Source of the DNA: Halomonas sp. A11-A
GTDB lineage: Bacteria; Pseudomonadota; Gammaproteobacteria; Pseudomonadales; Halomonadaceae
Length of the DNA stretch: 64,000 nt
Direction: 5' to 3'
Assembly: GCF_003182195.1 (NCBI RefSeq)
Contig: NZ_QGTM01000012.1
Span: forward strand, 1 to 64,000
The position numbers were made by a program, and so were the translations under genes. The notes beneath the pieces are model-generated. The model saw only the letters and a list, made by a program, of their open reading frames with translations, was not told where the DNA came from and ran no database searches. Below are positions 17,250 through 26,122 of this stretch, piece by piece (the first letter of the stretch is position 1; each line of letters opens with the position of its first letter).

Positions 17250-19241
17250 CTAACCGCTCTTCCTGCCGGAAAGCACCGCCGGCAGGAAGAGGCGCAGCGG
17301 CTCGCGGCGGATCTCCTCCCAGACCCCGGCCAGCAGAACGCCCGGCTCGATCCGGCAGGCGCGCGAGCGCAGCGCCACCATCAGCGCCAGGGAGAAGCTG
17401 ACCCAGAGATTGACGAAGCCGATCATCATCACGAACAGCAGGCCGATCAGGAAAGGCCCCACGCCCTGGAAGTCGCTGAAGCTGGCGTAGCCCAGGTTCG
17501 CAGAGGAGAAGGCCACGTGGCGGATATCCAGTGGCAGGCCCAGCAGATGGCCCAGGTAGCCGGTCATGCCCAGCAACACGCCGAACAGGAAGTTGCCGGC
17601 AAGTGCCCCGTAGTTCTCGTGCAGATAGTGGGCGAGGCGCTGGCGTCGCGCCGGTGAGAGGCGCTGCAGGGCGGGATGGCCCATGAGCCGTCGCGCCAGC
17701 TGGATATGGTCGGCGCGGTTGTCGAAGAAGCCGGCGATGATCCCGGAGCAGAACAGCCAGATGCCGGCGATGGCCGCGTAGAGCAGGGCCAGGCTCTGGA
17801 CCGGCGAGATGGCCCTGAGCTGGTAGGCGATCTGGTCGCTGGCCAAAAGGGCGCTGCCGCTCACCGCCATGGCCGCCGAGGTGATCACCAGGGCGGTGGC
17901 CAGCGCCGCGCAGACGTTGCCCCACACGGCCGCCCACTGGGAGCGGTTCACCTCCAGCAGCAGCCTGCCCAGCTTGCGGCTGACGGCTCGGCCGCGGCGG
18001 TTGCGCTCCACCTCGGCGGCGAAGCTCGCCGCCGTCATGGCGGGCTGCTTGGTGGCGATGGTGAAGTGCAGCAGGTGGACCAGCACGAAGCCCAGGCCGT
18101 AGTTGAGGCTCACCAGCAGGGCCTGGGGCAGCGGCGAGAGCCCCCAGGATTCAATGGTGATCTTGAGCAGCGCCATCACGGCGATGATCACCCCGGCCCC
18201 GGCGGCGGTGGCCACCAGGCCCAGGTAGCTGCGCATGTCCCGGGAGATATAGCGCTCGCCGTGGTCGCTCTTGTTCTGGGTGATGCTGCGCGACATCATC
18301 CGGGTGCTCTTCTTCCACACCGCGCGCAGGCTGCCCTTCTCCGCGGTCGCCAGCAGCAGCTCCTGCCACAGCGCGAGACCGCTTCGGGTGCAGGCGATCC
18401 GCGGCTGCGGGCTGGTCAGCAGGATCAGCCGCTCGATGCGCTTCAGGGTGTCCTCGAGCCGCTCGATCAGGTAGGAGGCGTTGACCGAGGAGCCGAGGCT
18501 GCCGGCCCCGCGCCGCCGGAAGCGGGCCACTTGGTCGTTGCACTGCGCGAGCATCACCCAGAGGTGGTCGATGGCCGGATAGTCGTCCCTGCACGTCTCC
18601 CCCGCCGCCGTGTCCCGGAACTTCACGAAGGCGTGGATCTCCCGCTGCAGGGCGATGAAGGGGGAGTCGATGCGGGTCAGCCGCTCGTCGATGCGCATCA
18701 GTTCGGGGTCGAGCTCCTCCGCCGCCACCCAGATGGCCAGCATCTCCAAGGCATAGAGGCACTCCTCCTGCAGGTGCACGCGGACCCGGCGGCGGGTCTC
18801 GGCATCCAGGGCGGCCAGCAGCACGCGGCCGAGGCGCAGCCAGCCATGGGCCGGCAGGGCCTCGAGCCAGGGCTTGTCATGGCGGGTGATCAGGCTTGCC
18901 AGCAGATCACTGGAGTCGTCCAGGTCCACCGGCGGCGGGTTCAGCCGATCATAGAGCCGGGTGGACATCTCGCTGAACAGCCCTTCCCGCGAGAGGATCC
19001 CCAGCCGCACCAGCGACGGATAGATCTCGAGCTCGGAGAACCGCCCGAGGATGCCCTCGGCCAGGGTACGGGCCCGCTCCGGGTCGTCGGCCAGCGCCCG
19101 CACCAGCGCCTCGAGGCGCTCGCCAACCCGCTCGGGCGCACCGGCACGCAGCCAGCCGAATAGGGCGGCCAGGCAGGCCTCCAGGGGGTTCTCCCCTGCC
19201 AGGGAGGCCAGGGCGTTATCCAGGTGGGAAGTCGCGGTCAT
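17250..19241 (-). CDS. SpecRecomb-family inner membrane protein (historically 'site-specific recombinase')
   Basis: 663 residues. The N-terminal half (about 1-340) is soluble and helical; the C-terminal half carries at least six membrane segments (for example GLVATAAGAGVIIAVMALL, LALLYAAIAGIWLFCSGIIAGFF and LIGLLFVMMIGFVNLWVSF). This matches the family named after a gonococcal gene, Gcr. There is no recombinase catalytic motif, so the name is misleading and no mobile element is implied. It stands alone, convergent with the TRAP operon. Function is unknown. Confidence 0.8.
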   Translation of the reverse strand: MTATSHLDNALASLAGENPLEACLAALFGWLRAGAPERVGERLEALVRALADDPERARTLAEGILGRFSELEIYPSLVRLGILSREGLFSEMSTRLYDRLNPPPVDLDDSSDLLASLITRHDKPWLEALPAHGWLRLGRVLLAALDAETRRRVRVHLQEECLYALEMLAIWVAAEELDPELMRIDERLTRIDSPFIALQREIHAFVKFRDTAAGETCRDDYPAIDHLWVMLAQCNDQVARFRRRGAGSLGSSVNASYLIERLEDTLKRIERLILLTSPQPRIACTRSGLALWQELLLATAEKGSLRAVWKKSTRMMSRSITQNKSDHGERYISRDMRSYLGLVATAAGAGVIIAVMALLKITIESWGLSPLPQALLVSLNYGLGFVLVHLLHFTIATKQPAMTAASFAAEVERNRRGRAVSRKLGRLLLEVNRSQWAAVWGNVCAALATALVITSAAMAVSGSALLASDQIAYQLRAISPVQSLALLYAAIAGIWLFCSGIIAGFFDNRADHIQLARRLMGHPALQRLSPARRQRLAHYLHENYGALAGNFLFGVLLGMTGYLGHLLGLPLDIRHVAFSSANLGYASFSDFQGVGPFLIGLLFVMMIGFVNLWVSFSLALMVALRSRACRIEPGVLLAGVWEEIRREPLRLFLPAVLSGRKSG

Positions 19242-19334
19242 GCTGGCGGGAATCCTTGTGGGTCAGGACCGGGGCGACACATGATGCCTCGCCCACGCCC
19301 CCTGAACCAGCGCGACGACAGGAAAGTCGAGCGT

Positions 19335-19360
19335 AAAAAAGCGGCGGGGAGCCCCGCCGC
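19335..19360 (-). terminator. Rho-independent terminator of the acyl-CoA dehydrogenase gene
   Basis: On the minus strand a perfect 9-bp stem (GCGGCGGGG / CCCCGCCGC, 19341-19360) with a 2-base loop is followed by six T (complement of 19335-19340). It lies about 50 bases after the dehydrogenase stop. Confidence 0.85.
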
Positions 19361-19410
19361 CAAGCCACCGATCGTCCTGGAAGTCGAACTTCCTTGCGAC
19401 CGAGAGAGTG

Positions 19411-21222
19411 CTAGATCTCGAAGCCCAGGCCGAAGTCCTCGGCGCTGATCGCCATCAGCGACTCGGCGCCGGCCTCGATGGCCTGCTTGTGGGCGCGGGT
19501 GCGCGGCACCAGGCGCTGGAAGAAGAAGCGGGCGGTGTCGAGCTTGGCGCGGTAGAAGGCGGCCTCATCGCTGCCCTCGGCGAGTGCCAGGCGGGCCTGC
19601 TTCGCGGCGCGGGCGAAGAGGTAGGCCAGGGTCACGTAGCCCGAGTACATCAGGTAGTCGACGCTGGCCGCGCCCACCTCCTCGCGATCGGCCATGGCCT
19701 TCATACCGATGCTCATGGTCAGCTCGCCCCACTCGGCGTTGAGCTTGGCCAGAGGGCGCACGAACTCGGCAAGGGCGGTGTTGCCCTCCTCGGCCTGGCA
19801 GAACTTGTGAATCTCCTTGGTGAAGACCTTGAGGTTCTCGCCCTGGCTCATCAGCACCTTGCGGCCGAGCAGGTCGAGGGCCTGGATGCCGGTGGTGCCC
19901 TCGTAGAGGCGGGTGATGCGCGCATCACGCACCAGCTGCTCCATGCCCCACTCCTGGATAAAGCCGTGGCCGCCGAAGACTTGCACGCCCTCGTTGGTGG
20001 CCTCGAAGCCCACCTCGGTGAGGAACGCCTTGACGATGGGGGTCAGCAGACCCAGCAGGGTCTCGGCGCGCTCGCGCTCGGCGGCATCGCTGCCGTGCTC
20101 GACGATATCGATCATCTGGGCGGTGTAGAGCACCAGCATCCGGCCGCCCTCGGCGAAGGCCTTCTGGGTCAGCAGCATGCGCCGCACGTCCGGGTGGACG
20201 ATGATCGGGTCGGCGGCCTTCTCCGGCGCCTTGGGCCCGGAGAGCGCGCGCATCTGCAGGCGGTCGCGGGCGTAGGCCAGGGCGTTCTGGAAGCTCGCCT
20301 CGGTGAGGCCGAGGCCCTGGATGCCGACGCCGATGCGGGCCGCGTTCATCATGGTGAACATGCAGGCCAGGCCCTTGTTGGGCGCGCCCACCAGGAAGCC
20401 TTTTGCCGCATCGAAGTTCATCACGCAGGTGGCGTTGCCGTGGATGCCCATCTTGTGCTCCAGCGAGCCGCACACCACACCGTTGCGCTCCCCCGGATTG
20501 CCCCCGGCATCGGGAAGGAACTTGGGCACCACGAAGAGCGAGATGCCCTTGGAGCCCTCCGGGGCGTCGGGCAGCTTGGCCAGCACCAGGTGAACGATGT
20601 TCTCGGCCAGGTCGTGCTCCCCGGCGGAGATAAAGATCTTGGTGCCGGTGATCTCAAAGGCGCCGTCATCGGTGGGCACCGCACGGGTCTTGATCAGGCC
20701 AAGATCGGTGCCGCAGTGCGGCTCGGTCAAGCACATGGTGCCGGTCCAGGTGCCCTCCACCAGCTTGGTCAGGTAGGTGGCCTGCTGCTCCTCGGTGCCG
20801 TGGTGGCGCAGGGCGTCGGCAGCGCCGTGGGAGAGCCCCGGGTACATGCCCCAGGCCAGGTTGGTGGAGCAGATCATCTCCGAGAGGACCATGGCAAGCG
20901 ATGGCGGCAGGCCCTGGCCGCCGTGCTCGGGATCGGCGGCGAGGCTCGGCCAGCCGCCCTCCACGTACTGGGCGTAGGCTTCCTTGAAGCCCTTGGGCGC
21001 CTTCACCTCGCCGCCCTCCAGCCGGCAGCCCTCGCGATCGCCGCTCTGGTTTAGCGGCAGCAGCACCTCGCGGGCGAAGCGAGCGCCCTCCTCGAGGATC
21101 GCCGCCACCACGTCGGAGCTGGCCTCCTCGCCGCCGGGCAGGCGGGCGTAATGGGCCGGGTAGTCCAGCATCTCGTCCATCACGAAGCGGATATCGCGCA
21201 GGGGGGCCTGATAGTCGGGCAT
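19411..21222 (-). CDS. Acyl-CoA dehydrogenase with extended C-terminal domain
   Basis: 603 residues from ATG 21222 (GGAGAG upstream; an in-frame extension of 46 codons runs through the operator region and is rejected). The acyl-CoA dehydrogenase fold is complete, with CLTEPHCGTDLG and ITGTKIFISAGEHDL in the middle domain and YEGTTGIQALDLLGRKVL in the C-domain. The extra C-terminal helical part ends in FFFQRLVPRTRAHKQAI and is typical of the ~600-residue class that includes DmdC-like and medium/long-chain enzymes. It introduces the trans-2,3 double bond in an acyl-CoA using FAD. Two PsrA-like sites lie upstream and a terminator downstream. Confidence 0.9.
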   Translation of the reverse strand: MPDYQAPLRDIRFVMDEMLDYPAHYARLPGGEEASSDVVAAILEEGARFAREVLLPLNQSGDREGCRLEGGEVKAPKGFKEAYAQYVEGGWPSLAADPEHGGQGLPPSLAMVLSEMICSTNLAWGMYPGLSHGAADALRHHGTEEQQATYLTKLVEGTWTGTMCLTEPHCGTDLGLIKTRAVPTDDGAFEITGTKIFISAGEHDLAENIVHLVLAKLPDAPEGSKGISLFVVPKFLPDAGGNPGERNGVVCGSLEHKMGIHGNATCVMNFDAAKGFLVGAPNKGLACMFTMMNAARIGVGIQGLGLTEASFQNALAYARDRLQMRALSGPKAPEKAADPIIVHPDVRRMLLTQKAFAEGGRMLVLYTAQMIDIVEHGSDAAERERAETLLGLLTPIVKAFLTEVGFEATNEGVQVFGGHGFIQEWGMEQLVRDARITRLYEGTTGIQALDLLGRKVLMSQGENLKVFTKEIHKFCQAEEGNTALAEFVRPLAKLNAEWGELTMSIGMKAMADREEVGAASVDYLMYSGYVTLAYLFARAAKQARLALAEGSDEAAFYRAKLDTARFFFQRLVPRTRAHKQAIEAGAESLMAISAEDFGLGFEI

Positions 21223-21296
21223 CTCGATCTCTCCAGTTCCACGGCCGGGCCACGTGGGGCACCGAGTCATAGGGACGCGAAGGCGGCGGCGGCCGC

Positions 21297-21316
21297 TTTC
21301 AAACATACGTTTGAAA
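21297..21316. promoter_or_regulatory. PsrA-type operator, site 1
   Basis: TTTCAAAC-ATAC-GTTTGAAA has 8-bp perfect arms and a 4-base centre. It matches the PsrA consensus as I know it, (G/C)AAAC-N2-4-GTTT(G/C). It lies 75-95 bases before the acyl-CoA dehydrogenase start, in its promoter. PsrA is a TetR-family fatty-acid sensor in gammaproteobacteria. Confidence 0.65.
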
Positions 21317-21338
21317 TTAGCCGCCGCCGCCTCGAGAG

Positions 21339-21354
21339 TCAAGCGCTCGTTTGA
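21339..21354. promoter_or_regulatory. PsrA-like operator, site 2
   Basis: TCAAGC-GCTC-GTTTGA is an inverted repeat with one mismatch and the same 4-base centre length as site 1, 38 bases further upstream. It also contains CAAGCGCT, shared with two other promoters of the cluster (24054 and 24798), so it may serve either PsrA or the local TetR regulator. Confidence 0.45.
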
Positions 21355-21362
21355 TTTCACTG

Positions 21363-22130
21363 CTACTGCATGCGGATACCGCCGTCGAGGCGGATCACCT
21401 CACCGTTGAGCATCACGTTGGTGATGATCTGCTCGGCCAGGCGGGCGAACTCCTCGGGCCGGCCAAGCCGCTTGGGGAAGGGCACGGCGGCGGCCAGGGC
21501 CTGGGCCGCCTCGTCGGGGATCTCGCTCATCATCGGGGTCTCGAAGACCCCTGGGGCGATGGCCATCACCCGCACGCCGTGGCGCGAGAGCTCCCGAGCC
21601 GCGGGCAGGCTCATGCCCACTACGCCGGCCTTGGAGGCGCTGTAGGCGCACTGCCCCACCTGGCCGTCCATGGCGGCGATGGAGGCGGTGTTGATGATCA
21701 CCCCGCGCTCGCCGTCCTCGCCCGGGGCGTTCTTCGCCATGGCGGCGGCGGCCAGACGCATCACGTTGAAGGTGCCCACCAGGTTGATGTTGATGGTGCG
21801 GGCGTAGGCATCCAGATCGGCGGGGTTGCCCTCGCGGTCGACCAGCTTGGCCACGCTGACCACGCCGGCGCAGTGCACCACACCGGCGAGGCCGCGGCCA
21901 CCGCTGAGTTCGACGGCGGCGTCCACGGCGGCCTGGATGTCGTCACCGGAGGTGACGTCGCCGCGCACCGCCCGGGCGGCGCCGCCCAGCCGCTCGGCGT
22001 GGGCCTCCACGGCGTCGGAGAGGTCGCAGAGCACCACCCGGCCGCCCGCGGCGACCAGGCGTTCGGCGGTGGCCGCCCCCAGACCGGAGGCGGCACCGGT
22101 GATCAGAAAGGTATTGTCCTTGACGTGCAT
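21363..22130 (-). CDS. SDR-family 3-hydroxyacyl-CoA dehydrogenase (type II-like)
   Basis: 255 residues. Classical short-chain dehydrogenase: TGAASGLG cofactor loop at 11-18, D36 ending strand 2 (NAD preference), and the catalytic S150-Y163-K167 (in [15 protein letters not shown] and YSASK). The region [22 protein letters not shown] and the C-terminal [10 protein letters not shown] are typical of HSD17B10/type II 3-hydroxyacyl-CoA dehydrogenases. It would oxidise a 3-hydroxyacyl-CoA, the step between the neighbouring dehydrogenase and thiolase. No enoyl-CoA hydratase is nearby. Confidence 0.87.
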   Translation of the reverse strand: MHVKDNTFLITGAASGLGAATAERLVAAGGRVVLCDLSDAVEAHAERLGGAARAVRGDVTSGDDIQAAVDAAVELSGGRGLAGVVHCAGVVSVAKLVDREGNPADLDAYARTININLVGTFNVMRLAAAAMAKNAPGEDGERGVIINTASIAAMDGQVGQCAYSASKAGVVGMSLPAARELSRHGVRVMAIAPGVFETPMMSEIPDEAAQALAAAVPFPKRLGRPEEFARLAEQIITNVMLNGEVIRLDGGIRMQ

Positions 22131-22304
22131 ATCAGGTTCCTGGAATTGAAAGGCAACGATAGAGAGCGCTCGAGGCTGATCCGGCGCCAGGGCTGCGAGG
22201 GGGCGCTGTGAACCCCTCCGTGGGCGCTACCGATGCCATCCCTGGCATAGGACCCCCCTCTTCGCCCTGACCCCGGCGCCTCTCGCTTCAGAGACTTGCA
22301 GTTA

Positions 22305-23978
22305 TCATTGCTCGGCGCCCGTCTCGGCCTTCTCGACGGCATCGGCACGCAGCTTGAAGCGCTGGATCTTGCCGCTCGGGGTCTTGGGCAGCTCATCGAC
22401 GAACTCGATCACCCGCGGGAAGGCGTGGGTGGAGAGTCGCTCGCGCACCTGCTGGCGGATCTCGTCGGCCAACTGCTCGCTTGCCTCGAAGCCCTCGCGC
22501 AGCACCACGTAGGACTTGATGATCTCGCCGCGGATCTCGTCGGGCTGGCCCACGGCGGCGGACTCGGCCACCGCCGGGTGGGTCATCACGCTGTTCTCCA
22601 CGTCGGTGGGGCCCACCCGGTAGCCGGCGGTGGTGATGATGTCGTCGTCGCGGCCGGCGAACTGGAAGGTGCCGTCCTCGTTTCTGATCACCACGTCACC
22701 GGTCAGGTAGTAGCCCTCGGCAAAGGGGTGCTTCTCCTGCCAGGTGTAGCCGGCGAAGAAGTGCGCCGGGGAGTTCTTGATGTCCACCGCCAGCACGCCC
22801 GGCTCGCCCGGGGGCAGCTCGTTGTACTCGGCGTCGAGGATCGCCAGGCGATAGCCCGGCATCGGCACGCCCATGGCGCCGACGTGCTTGGGATGGCCCA
22901 GGGCGTGGTGGTTGTTGCAGGTCATGCCGGTCTCGGTCTGGCCGTAGTGATCCATGACCGGGCAGCCCAGGGAGCGCTCCACCCAGGTCACCACCTCGGT
23001 GTTGAGCGGCTCGCCGGCGGAGCTCGCCGCGCGCAGCGACAGCGTCTCGTGGGCGTTGTCGAAGAGCCCCGAGGCCTTCATCAAGCGATAGGCGGTGGGC
23101 GCGGCGGCGAAGTTGGTGATGCGGTGGCGCTTCATGAAGGCGAGTGCCCCCTCGGCGCTGAAGCCCGCCTCGCAGAAGTGGGTGGTCACCCCCAGCAGCA
23201 GCGGCCCGGTGATGGCGTAGTAGAGGCCGTAGGCCCAGCCCGGGTCGGCCATGTTCCAGAAACGGTCGCTCTCGCGCAGGTCCACGGCCAGCTCCATATA
23301 GAGGGCGAAGGCGGTCATGGCGGCCAGCGGCACCGCCACGCCCTTGGGCTTGCCCACGGTGCCGGAGGTGAACATCTGCAGGAAGGGGGCGTCGCGACCC
23401 AGGCGCGGCGGGTTGGCCGCGATCGGCGAGTGGGCCAGCGCATCGGCCCAGTCCAGGTCGCCCGGGTGGTCGGCGTCCGGGCCACCCACCGCCAGCACCG
23501 GCGGGCACTGGGTCAGGCCGTCGAACTTGAAGCGGTTGGCGTGATCGGTGATCACCAGCTTGGTGTCGGCGCGCCCCAGGCGGTAGTCCACGGCATCCGG
23601 GCCGAAGGCGGTGAACAGCGGCTGGTAGACGGCGCCGATGCGCCAGGTGGCCAGCACCGCCACCAGCAGCTGCGGGGAGCGCGGCAGCATGCAGGCGATG
23701 CGGTCGCCCACCCCCAGCCCCTGCTCGGCGAACCAGCCGGCGAGCCGGGCGCTCTCGGCCTCGAGTTCGGCGTAGGTCAGGGTGTTGACGTTGCCCTGGG
23801 TGTCCTCCTGGACCAGCGCCAGCACCCCGCCGCGGCCGGCGCGCAGGTGGCGCCCGCAGCAGGATTCGAAGGCGTTGGCCTTGCCGTCACGGTGATCGTC
23901 CAGGCGGGCGATCATCTCATCGACGGAGAAGGTCTCGAGATAGGCGCGATAGTCGGGCAGGCTCGCTTGCGGGCTCAT
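22305..23978 (-). CDS. AMP-forming acyl-CoA synthetase (medium-chain/ACSM-like)
   Basis: 557 residues from ATG 23978 (GAGGA upstream). ANL-superfamily motifs are present: P-loop FTSGTVGKPKG, the YGQTETGM adenylate motif, YYLTGDVV and the C-terminal lysine region in KTPSGKIQRFKLR. WNMADPGWAYGLYYAI places it in the acetate/medium-chain branch rather than with FadD. It activates a carboxylic acid to its CoA ester and would feed the dehydrogenase, SDR enzyme and thiolase. The upstream region has two operator-like elements. Confidence 0.88.
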   Translation of the reverse strand: MSPQASLPDYRAYLETFSVDEMIARLDDHRDGKANAFESCCGRHLRAGRGGVLALVQEDTQGNVNTLTYAELEAESARLAGWFAEQGLGVGDRIACMLPRSPQLLVAVLATWRIGAVYQPLFTAFGPDAVDYRLGRADTKLVITDHANRFKFDGLTQCPPVLAVGGPDADHPGDLDWADALAHSPIAANPPRLGRDAPFLQMFTSGTVGKPKGVAVPLAAMTAFALYMELAVDLRESDRFWNMADPGWAYGLYYAITGPLLLGVTTHFCEAGFSAEGALAFMKRHRITNFAAAPTAYRLMKASGLFDNAHETLSLRAASSAGEPLNTEVVTWVERSLGCPVMDHYGQTETGMTCNNHHALGHPKHVGAMGVPMPGYRLAILDAEYNELPPGEPGVLAVDIKNSPAHFFAGYTWQEKHPFAEGYYLTGDVVIRNEDGTFQFAGRDDDIITTAGYRVGPTDVENSVMTHPAVAESAAVGQPDEIRGEIIKSYVVLREGFEASEQLADEIRQQVRERLSTHAFPRVIEFVDELPKTPSGKIQRFKLRADAVEKAETGAEQ

Positions 23979-24031
23979 GACGGTCCTCATCTGGCGGTTT
24001 GTGGTTGTTGTAGGCTCTCTGGATAGATTCA

Positions 24032-24049
24032 GTTAACGTAAGCGTCAAC
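24032..24049. promoter_or_regulatory. Inverted repeat upstream of acyl-CoA synthetase
   Basis: GTTAACG-TAAG-CGTCAAC has 7-bp arms with one mismatch, 54-71 bases before the synthetase start. It loosely resembles the ACGT-containing boxes described for MerR-type LiuR regulators of branched-chain/acyl-CoA genes; that assignment is tentative. Confidence 0.4.
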
Positions 24050-24053
24050 CTAT

Positions 24054-24063
24054 CAAGCGCTAG
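24054..24063. promoter_or_regulatory. Shared TetR-type element, synthetase promoter
   Basis: CAAGCGCTAG is the exact reverse complement of the element at 24798-24807 in the TetR/thiolase divergent promoter, and differs by one base from 21340-21349. Repetition in three promoters of one pathway suggests a common regulator. Confidence 0.5.
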
Positions 24064-24207
24064 GTCCAAGCTAGCGACTCCTCGCGAACAGGGCAAGAGC
24101 GGGCGTTCGTGAAGCGACTAGACCATGGTCGAGCGAGCCGCCGGAGGGCAGCTCGGGGACGGGCAGCGGCGGGCAGGAAAGGGCGGAGCGGAAGCGTGGA
24201 GAGAGGC

Positions 24208-24786
24208 TCAGGCGGGACGACGGGTGATCATGGCCACCAGCTCGTCGGCCAGGTCGTCGGGGGTGCGGGGCCCTGCGGGGTCGTACCAGCGCACCGTCCA
24301 GTTGAGCGCGCCCATCACGAAACGCGACACCAGGAAGCGGTCGCCGTAGATCAGCCCCTCGGCCAGGGCCTCGTCGATCACCTGCTCCCAGAGCTCCTCG
24401 TAGGCGTCGCGCAGGTGGCTCAGGTGGGCGCGGGCGTCGGGGTCGAGGCGGCGCCACTCGTAGAGCGCCACCACGTGGGCGTTGCGGTCGGTGAGCAGGG
24501 TCTCCAGGTGGGCGCGGGCCATGGCGTGCAGCCGGGCGTCGGCGCTGGCGCCGCAGCGGGCCAGGGCCTCGCGGGCGATGACCAGGGCATTCTGGGTCCC
24601 CTCCTCGATCACCGCCGCGAGGATCTCCTGCTTGTCACGGAAATGATGGAAGAGGCTGCCGGACTTGATGCCCATCTCCTGGGCCAGCATGCGCACCGTG
24701 GTACGGTCGAAGCCCTCCTGGACGAACAGCTGGGCGGCCTGGCGGGTCAGTTCCTTGCGGCGCGGTGACTCATTCACTACATTCAT
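24208..24786 (-). CDS. TetR/AcrR-family transcriptional regulator
   Basis: 192 residues. The N-terminal HTH (about 8-55) has the TetR pattern: RKELTRQAAQLFVQEGFDRT, VRMLAQEMGIKSGSLFHHF, then RDKQEIL. The C-terminal helical domain is the ligand-binding part and has no recognisable ligand signature. It is divergent from the thiolase and flanked by acyl-CoA genes, so it probably senses an acyl-CoA and represses this cluster. A candidate site, CTAGCGCTTG, lies 11 bases upstream of its own start. Confidence 0.88.
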   Translation of the reverse strand: MNVVNESPRRKELTRQAAQLFVQEGFDRTTVRMLAQEMGIKSGSLFHHFRDKQEILAAVIEEGTQNALVIAREALARCGASADARLHAMARAHLETLLTDRNAHVVALYEWRRLDPDARAHLSHLRDAYEELWEQVIDEALAEGLIYGDRFLVSRFVMGALNWTVRWYDPAGPRTPDDLADELVAMITRRPA

Positions 24787-24797
24787 CGACGTTTACA

Positions 24798-24807
24798 CTA
24801 GCGCTTG
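24798..24807. promoter_or_regulatory. Shared TetR-type element, TetR/thiolase promoter
   Basis: CTAGCGCTTG lies between the divergent TetR and thiolase genes. It repeats on the other strand before the acyl-CoA synthetase. Autoregulation through this site is a reasonable inference. Confidence 0.5.
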
Positions 24808-24934
24808 CTTGGTTGACCCTGAGAAAAGCACAGCCCCGCCAGCGGGTCAACGCAGCGCGGGCCAACCCGCGATCTCGACTTACCATCACAAGGCGGCTCC
24901 ACCGGGAACCGCACGCCACACCGGGAGAACCACC

Positions 24935-26122
24935 ATGAGCCACTCCAGCGATATCGTCTTCCTCTCCGCCGCCCGCACCCCCATGGGGGGCATGCTCGGC
25001 AGCCTGTCGACCATGACCGCGCCGGAGCTGGCCGCCGTCGCCATCCGCGCCGCCATCGAGCGCGCCGGCATCGAGGCCTCCGCCATCGACGAGGGCATCC
25101 TGGGCTGCGTGCTGCCCGGCGGCGTCAAGCAGGGCCCGGCCCGCCAGGCCATGCGCCAGGCCGGCATCCCCGATGCCATCGGCGCCACCACCATCAACAA
25201 GCTGTGCGGTTCCGGCATGAAGGCCACCATGCTGGCCCACGACCTGATCCGTGCCGGCAGCGGCGAGGTGATGCTGGCCGGCGGCATGGAGTCCATGTCC
25301 AACGCTCCCCACGTGCTGACCAAGGCACGTACCGGCTACCGCCTGGGCCACGGCGAGCTCAAGGACCACATGTTCCTGGATGGCCTGGAGGATGCCGAGA
25401 CCGGCAAGCTGATGGGAGTGTTCGCCCAGGACGTCGCCACCGCCCGCGACTACAGCCGCGAGCGCCTGGACGACTTCGCCATCGCTTCGCTCGAGCGCGC
25501 CATGGCGGCCACCAATGCCGGCCACCTGGACGCCGAGATGGCCCCGGTCACCGTCACCACCCGCCAGGGCGAGAGCGTGGTGAACCACGACGAGCAGCCC
25601 TTCCAGGCCAAGCTGGACAAGATCCGCACGCTGCGTCCCGCCTTCGCCAAGGAGGGCACCATCACCGCGGCCAACTCCAGCTCCATCTCCGACGGCGCCT
25701 CGGCACTGATCCTGGCCAGTGCCACCGCCGCCGAACGCCTGGGCGCCAGGCCGCTGGCCCGGATGCTCGGCCACAGCACCCACTCCCAGCACCCCAGCGA
25801 GTTCACCATCGCCCCGGTGGGCGCCATCGACAAGCTGATGAAGAAGCTCGACTGGACGGTGGACGACGTCGATCTGTTCGAGATCAACGAGGCCTTCGCA
25901 GTGGTCACCCTGCTGGCCATGGACGGGCTCGACATCCCCCACGACAAGGTCAACGTCTTCGGCGGCGCCTGCGCCCAGGGCCACCCCATCGGCTCCACCG
26001 GCTCGCGCATCATCGCCACCCTGATCCACGCCCTGCGCACCCGCGGCGGCAAGCGCGGCATCGCCAGCCTGTGCATCGGCGGCGGCGAGGCCACCGCGGT
26101 GGCGGTCGAGCTGATCGACTGA
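24935..26122 (+). CDS. Acetyl-CoA acetyltransferase (thiolase)
   Basis: 395 residues from ATG 24935 (GGGAGAA upstream). Thiolase motifs: nucleophilic C91 in NKLCGSGMKA, NEAFAV, GHPIGSTGSR with the active-site histidine, and the second cysteine in CIGGGEATAV. It carries out thiolytic cleavage (or condensation) of 3-ketoacyl-CoA with CoA. CAQGHPIG differs slightly from the usual ALGHPIG, without loss of the catalytic histidine. It is divergent from TetR, and the following hydrolase starts inside its stop codon. Confidence 0.93.
   Translation: MSHSSDIVFLSAARTPMGGMLGSLSTMTAPELAAVAIRAAIERAGIEASAIDEGILGCVLPGGVKQGPARQAMRQAGIPDAIGATTINKLCGSGMKATMLAHDLIRAGSGEVMLAGGMESMSNAPHVLTKARTGYRLGHGELKDHMFLDGLEDAETGKLMGVFAQDVATARDYSRERLDDFAIASLERAMAATNAGHLDAEMAPVTVTTRQGESVVNHDEQPFQAKLDKIRTLRPAFAKEGTITAANSSSISDGASALILASATAAERLGARPLARMLGHSTHSQHPSEFTIAPVGAIDKLMKKLDWTVDDVDLFEINEAFAVVTLLAMDGLDIPHDKVNVFGGACAQGHPIGSTGSRIIATLIHALRTRGGKRGIASLCIGGGEATAVAVELID

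Noticed and set aside
17250..19241. Mobile-element recombinase
   Set aside because: The family name says recombinase, but the protein is a multi-pass membrane protein without recombinase residues.
21223..21360. Longer start of the acyl-CoA dehydrogenase
   Set aside because: The added 46 residues run through the operator region and a Shine-Dalgarno site precedes ATG 21222.
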